Assembly (NCBI GenBank): GCA_031431395.1
Contig: JANPDJ010000031.1
Span: forward strand, 1 to 7,062
Length of the DNA: 7,062 nt
Origin: VGPE01 sp031431395
Lineage (GTDB): Bacteria; Chloroflexota; Limnocylindria; Limnocylindrales; CSP1-4
Direction of reading: 5' to 3'
Position 1 is the stretch's first letter; every line of letters starts with the position of its first letter. Below are positions 5,288 through 7,062 of this stretch, in pieces. The notes beneath the pieces are model-generated. The model was not told the origin of the DNA. It did not search any database and was given only the letters and a program-made list of their open reading frames with translations. A program made the translations under genes and the position numbers.

Positions 5288-5716
5288 ATGTCCCGTCTTC
5301 GTCAGTGGCTCGCACCGCGCGCGGTGGCCCACGCCCATTGCGACATCCCCTGTGGCGTGTACGACCCGGCCCAGGCGCGGATCGAGGCCGAGTCCTGCTA
5401 CAAGATCATCCAGAAGTACAACGACTCCACCGACGACCTCTTCCGGACCCGTTGCATCGCGGTGAAGGAGGAGCGGGCCGAACTGACGAAGCACCACATC
5501 GACGTCATGTGGCACGACTACTTCAAGCCCGAGCACGTCACGAAGTTCCCGGACCTCCACGACGTGTGCTGGAAGGCAAGCAAGCAGGCGTCACTGGTGA
5601 AGCGGACGGTTTCGCTCGACGAGGCGCAGAAGCTGCTGGACCTGATCGACCGAATCGACGCGATGTGGCGCGAGACCGGCGGCCCGGCGACGACCCGGCT
5701 GGCCGCGGCACACTGA
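5288..5716 (+). CDS. sodN: Nickel superoxide dismutase precursor
   Basis: SodN converts superoxide to oxygen and hydrogen peroxide, using nickel bound by the N-terminal hook of the mature hexameric enzyme. The hook is intact: HCDIPCGVYDPAQARIEAES at 17-36, with His17, Cys18 and Cys22 becoming residues 1, 2 and 6 after cleavage. The preceding 16 residues (MSRLRQWLAPRAVAHA) are the propeptide that must be removed to free the His1 amine. The rest matches the four-helix bundle, including HVTKFPDLHDVCWKASKQAS (83-102). The mature chain would be 126 residues, slightly longer than the ~117 of the Streptomyces enzyme; the extra is a Gly/Ala/Thr-rich tail after MWRETGG. Three further cysteines (37, 56, 94) lie outside the hook. 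The processing protease gene follows 73 bases downstream on the same strand. Identification is near certain. Confidence 0.97.
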   Translation: MSRLRQWLAPRAVAHAHCDIPCGVYDPAQARIEAESCYKIIQKYNDSTDDLFRTRCIAVKEERAELTKHHIDVMWHDYFKPEHVTKFPDLHDVCWKASKQASLVKRTVSLDEAQKLLDLIDRIDAMWRETGGPATTRLAAAH

Positions 5717-5742
5717 CGGCTCCCGCGCCGAGTCGATGATCG

Positions 5743-5772
5743 CGAAGGCCCCATCGCACGGTGGGGCCTTCG
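5743..5772 (+). terminator. Strong hairpin between sodN and sodX (partial terminator or mRNA-stability element)
   Basis: CGAAGGCCCCA (5743-5753) and TGGGGCCTTCG (5762-5772) are perfect 11-base inverted copies. A T-G wobble and a C-G pair extend the stem to 13 pairs with a GCAC tetraloop. No T-run follows (the next bases are ACGTTCTCC), so complete intrinsic termination is doubtful. Lying between a structural enzyme needed in quantity and its processing protease, it could lower sodX expression or protect the sodN message from 3' decay. Confidence 0.7.
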
Positions 5773-5789
5773 ACGTTCTCCACTCCCCG

Positions 5790-6194
5790 ATGCGACGGAG
5801 CAGGACCGAGGCCGCCCGATGGCTGGCGCGCGCCCGCGTGGGCACCTGGCGCGTCGCCGTGGTCGAGGATTCGATGGCGCCCGCGGTGCGCCCCGGCGAC
5901 TGGTTGCTGATCGACCCCACCAGCCGCGCATGGCCCCGCATCGGCTCACTCGTGGTCTTCCGCGAACCCGAGTCGGACGTGTTGGCGATCAAGCGTGTCG
6001 CCGCGCGGGGCGGCGCTCACGTGCAGGTGGAGGAAGGCCTGCTGCACCTGGAACCGGACGAGGCCTGGCTCCTGGGTGACGCCACGGAGCGCTCCGTGGA
6101 TTCGCGACGGTACGGCCCGGTGCCATTCGACCGGTTCGTGGGCCGTGCCTGGTTCCGGTATGCGCCGCTGCCGCGCCTCGGGCCGATCAGGTAG
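5790..6194 (+). CDS. sodX: Nickel-type superoxide dismutase maturation protease
   Basis: The product is a 134-residue soluble member of the S24/S26 signal-peptidase-like family. It removes the SodN propeptide so that the N-terminal histidine can bind nickel. The catalytic serine box is VAVVEDSMAPAVRPGDWLLI (22-41, Ser28), and the general-base lysine is in LAIKRVAARGG (65-75, Lys68). The C-terminal signature is LLGDATERSVDSRRYGPVPF (94-113), where most relatives have GDN and this one has GDA. There is no membrane anchor, as expected for a cytoplasmic SodX and unlike signal peptidase I. The frame is open from ATG 5736, but that start would place the intergenic hairpin inside the coding region and add residues not seen in the family, so ATG 5790 is preferred. 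No clear Shine-Dalgarno precedes it. Position directly after sodN confirms the role. Confidence 0.93.
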   Translation: MRRSRTEAARWLARARVGTWRVAVVEDSMAPAVRPGDWLLIDPTSRAWPRIGSLVVFREPESDVLAIKRVAARGGAHVQVEEGLLHLEPDEAWLLGDATERSVDSRRYGPVPFDRFVGRAWFRYAPLPRLGPIR

Positions 6195-6210
6195 CCGACC
6201 CGCCCCCGAC

Positions 6211-7062
6211 CTACACCCGCCCCACGAGTTCGCGGCCCATATCCCGGATCATGTCCAGGTCCCACGGCAGGAGGGTCTGCAACATCAGCCGCCGCGCGCC
6301 GGCATCCGCGAACCGCTGCACGGTTGCGCGGGCCTCAGCGAACGTGCCCGTGATCCACTTCGGGCGACGCGCCTCCAGCCACTGGCGCCGATGGTCCGAC
6401 GACCCGGTCTTGCCGATCCGATCGAGCAGAGCGTCGCCGCGCGACTCCAGCGTCGCCTGGTCCGCGGCGATCAGCGTGGTCACCATCGCAGATCGCACGA
6501 TCGTGGCCGGATCGCGGCCGATGGCGACACAGGCCGCGTCGAGCGCCCGGAACTTCTCCGCGGCCTCCCCGGGATCCGATGACGTCAGGTTGAACTCGTC
6601 CGCCCAACGGGCGGCAATGCGGTAGGAGCGCGGCGAACCGGATCCTCCGATGATGATCGGCGGCCGGCCGCCCACGACAGCCGGTCGAGGCGCGAACAGC
6701 GCACCGTCGATCGAGTAGTGGCGGCCGGTGAAGCTCCAGCCGTCCGGCTCCTCCCAGAGGCCGCGCACGATCTGGACCTGCTCCTCCAGCATGTCTGCAC
6801 GGTCCCCGATCGGCGGGAACGGGAAGCCGTACTGGCGATGCTCGTCCGCGTTCCATCCCGCGCCCAGGCCAACCTCCAGCCGGCCACCGCTCATCTCCTG
6901 GACGGTGGCCGTGACCTTCGTGAAGTTCCCCGGGAGGCGGAACGTGACGGGCGAGACGAGAGCACCCAGGCGGATACGCGTAGTGTCCCGGGCAAGACCG
7001 GCCAGCACGGCCCACGCATCGGTCGTCGGCAGGCCGGCCGGCCCGGGAAATGACTGGTAGTG
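6211..7062 (-). CDS. LLM-class F420-dependent oxidoreductase (N-terminus outside the window)
   Basis: This is a bacterial luciferase-like monooxygenase family TIM barrel, 283 residues visible, with roughly the first 30 missing. In order from the edge: HYQSFPG and PTTDAWAVLAGLARDTTRIR, LGALVSPVTFRLPGNFTK, then TVQEMSGGRLEVGLGAGWNA, which is the family's cofactor-binding strand and loop. EHRQYGFPFPPIGDRADMLE, GRHYSI, PRPAVVGGRPPIIIGGSGSP and AARWADEFNL follow. These are the usual landmarks of the F420-dependent LLM class, whose members transfer hydride between reduced F420 and varied organic substrates. The cofactor could be FMN in some relatives, and the substrate is unknown. The stop codon (6211-6213) lies 16 bases from the convergent sodX stop, so this gene belongs to a different transcription unit. 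No terminator is obvious in that short gap. Confidence 0.92.
   Translation of the reverse strand, partial: HYQSFPGPAGLPTTDAWAVLAGLARDTTRIRLGALVSPVTFRLPGNFTKVTATVQEMSGGRLEVGLGAGWNADEHRQYGFPFPPIGDRADMLEEQVQIVRGLWEEPDGWSFTGRHYSIDGALFAPRPAVVGGRPPIIIGGSGSPRSYRIAARWADEFNLTSSDPGEAAEKFRALDAACVAIGRDPATIVRSAMVTTLIAADQATLESRGDALLDRIGKTGSSDHRRQWLEARRPKWITGTFAEARATVQRFADAGARRLMLQTLLPWDLDMIRDMGRELVGRV

Noticed and set aside
4328..5560. 410-codon minus-strand open frame
   Set aside because: It is antisense to the Schlafen-like gene and the start of sodN, shows no family motif, and such frames are common opposite GC-rich genes.
5736..5789. Upstream ATG for sodX
   Set aside because: This start lies before the strong hairpin, which would then be coding; the extra 18 residues match nothing in the family.

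Overview
The window is GC-rich throughout, with closely packed genes. It combines an F420-type luciferase-like oxidoreductase, a nickel superoxide dismutase with its maturation protease, a two-domain GNAT protein and a D-aminoacylase-like amidohydrolase. This mix suggests a free-living soil or freshwater bacterium of the Chloroflexota (Limnocylindria/Ellin6529-like) or Actinomycetota. That placement is inferred from gene content and composition; there is no rRNA or other marker gene here.

Left part (1-2031): two minus-strand genes, a GNAT acetyltransferase followed by the start of a D-aminoacylase-type amidohydrolase, are joined by a TGATG stop/start overlap. They diverge from a plus-strand gene for a small protein that looks like a stand-alone lamin-tail (LTD) domain. 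The divergent gap carries a perfect 14-bp palindrome and a weak promoter-like sequence.

Middle part (2032-5131) looks like the remains of a defence locus. A 432-bp stretch with no recognisable gene is followed by a broken minus-strand type I restriction-modification gene. Its first ~140 codons are the N-terminus of HsdM, and its last ~60 codons look like the C-terminus of HsdR, with a frameshift near the junction. The simplest explanation is a large internal deletion of an hsdM-hsdS-hsdR operon. Divergent from it is an intact 586-residue Schlafen-like/AlbA_2 protein with a GHKL-like C-terminal half and winged-helix tail. The gap between the two (3035-3370) contains three perfect inverted repeats. 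The last is a 63-bp compound palindrome with 11-bp-phased AGTTT boxes, ending six bases before a GTG start that lacks a Shine-Dalgarno sequence.

Right part (5132-7062): sodN (nickel superoxide dismutase precursor) and sodX (its S26-like propeptide-removing protease) form an operon with a strong hairpin between them. It is preceded by a consensus TTGACA -35 element set within a C6/G6/C6 block that could fold two ways. A convergent LLM-class F420-dependent oxidoreductase, cut by the window edge, closes the window. No tRNA, rRNA, CRISPR array, transposase or integrase was seen.
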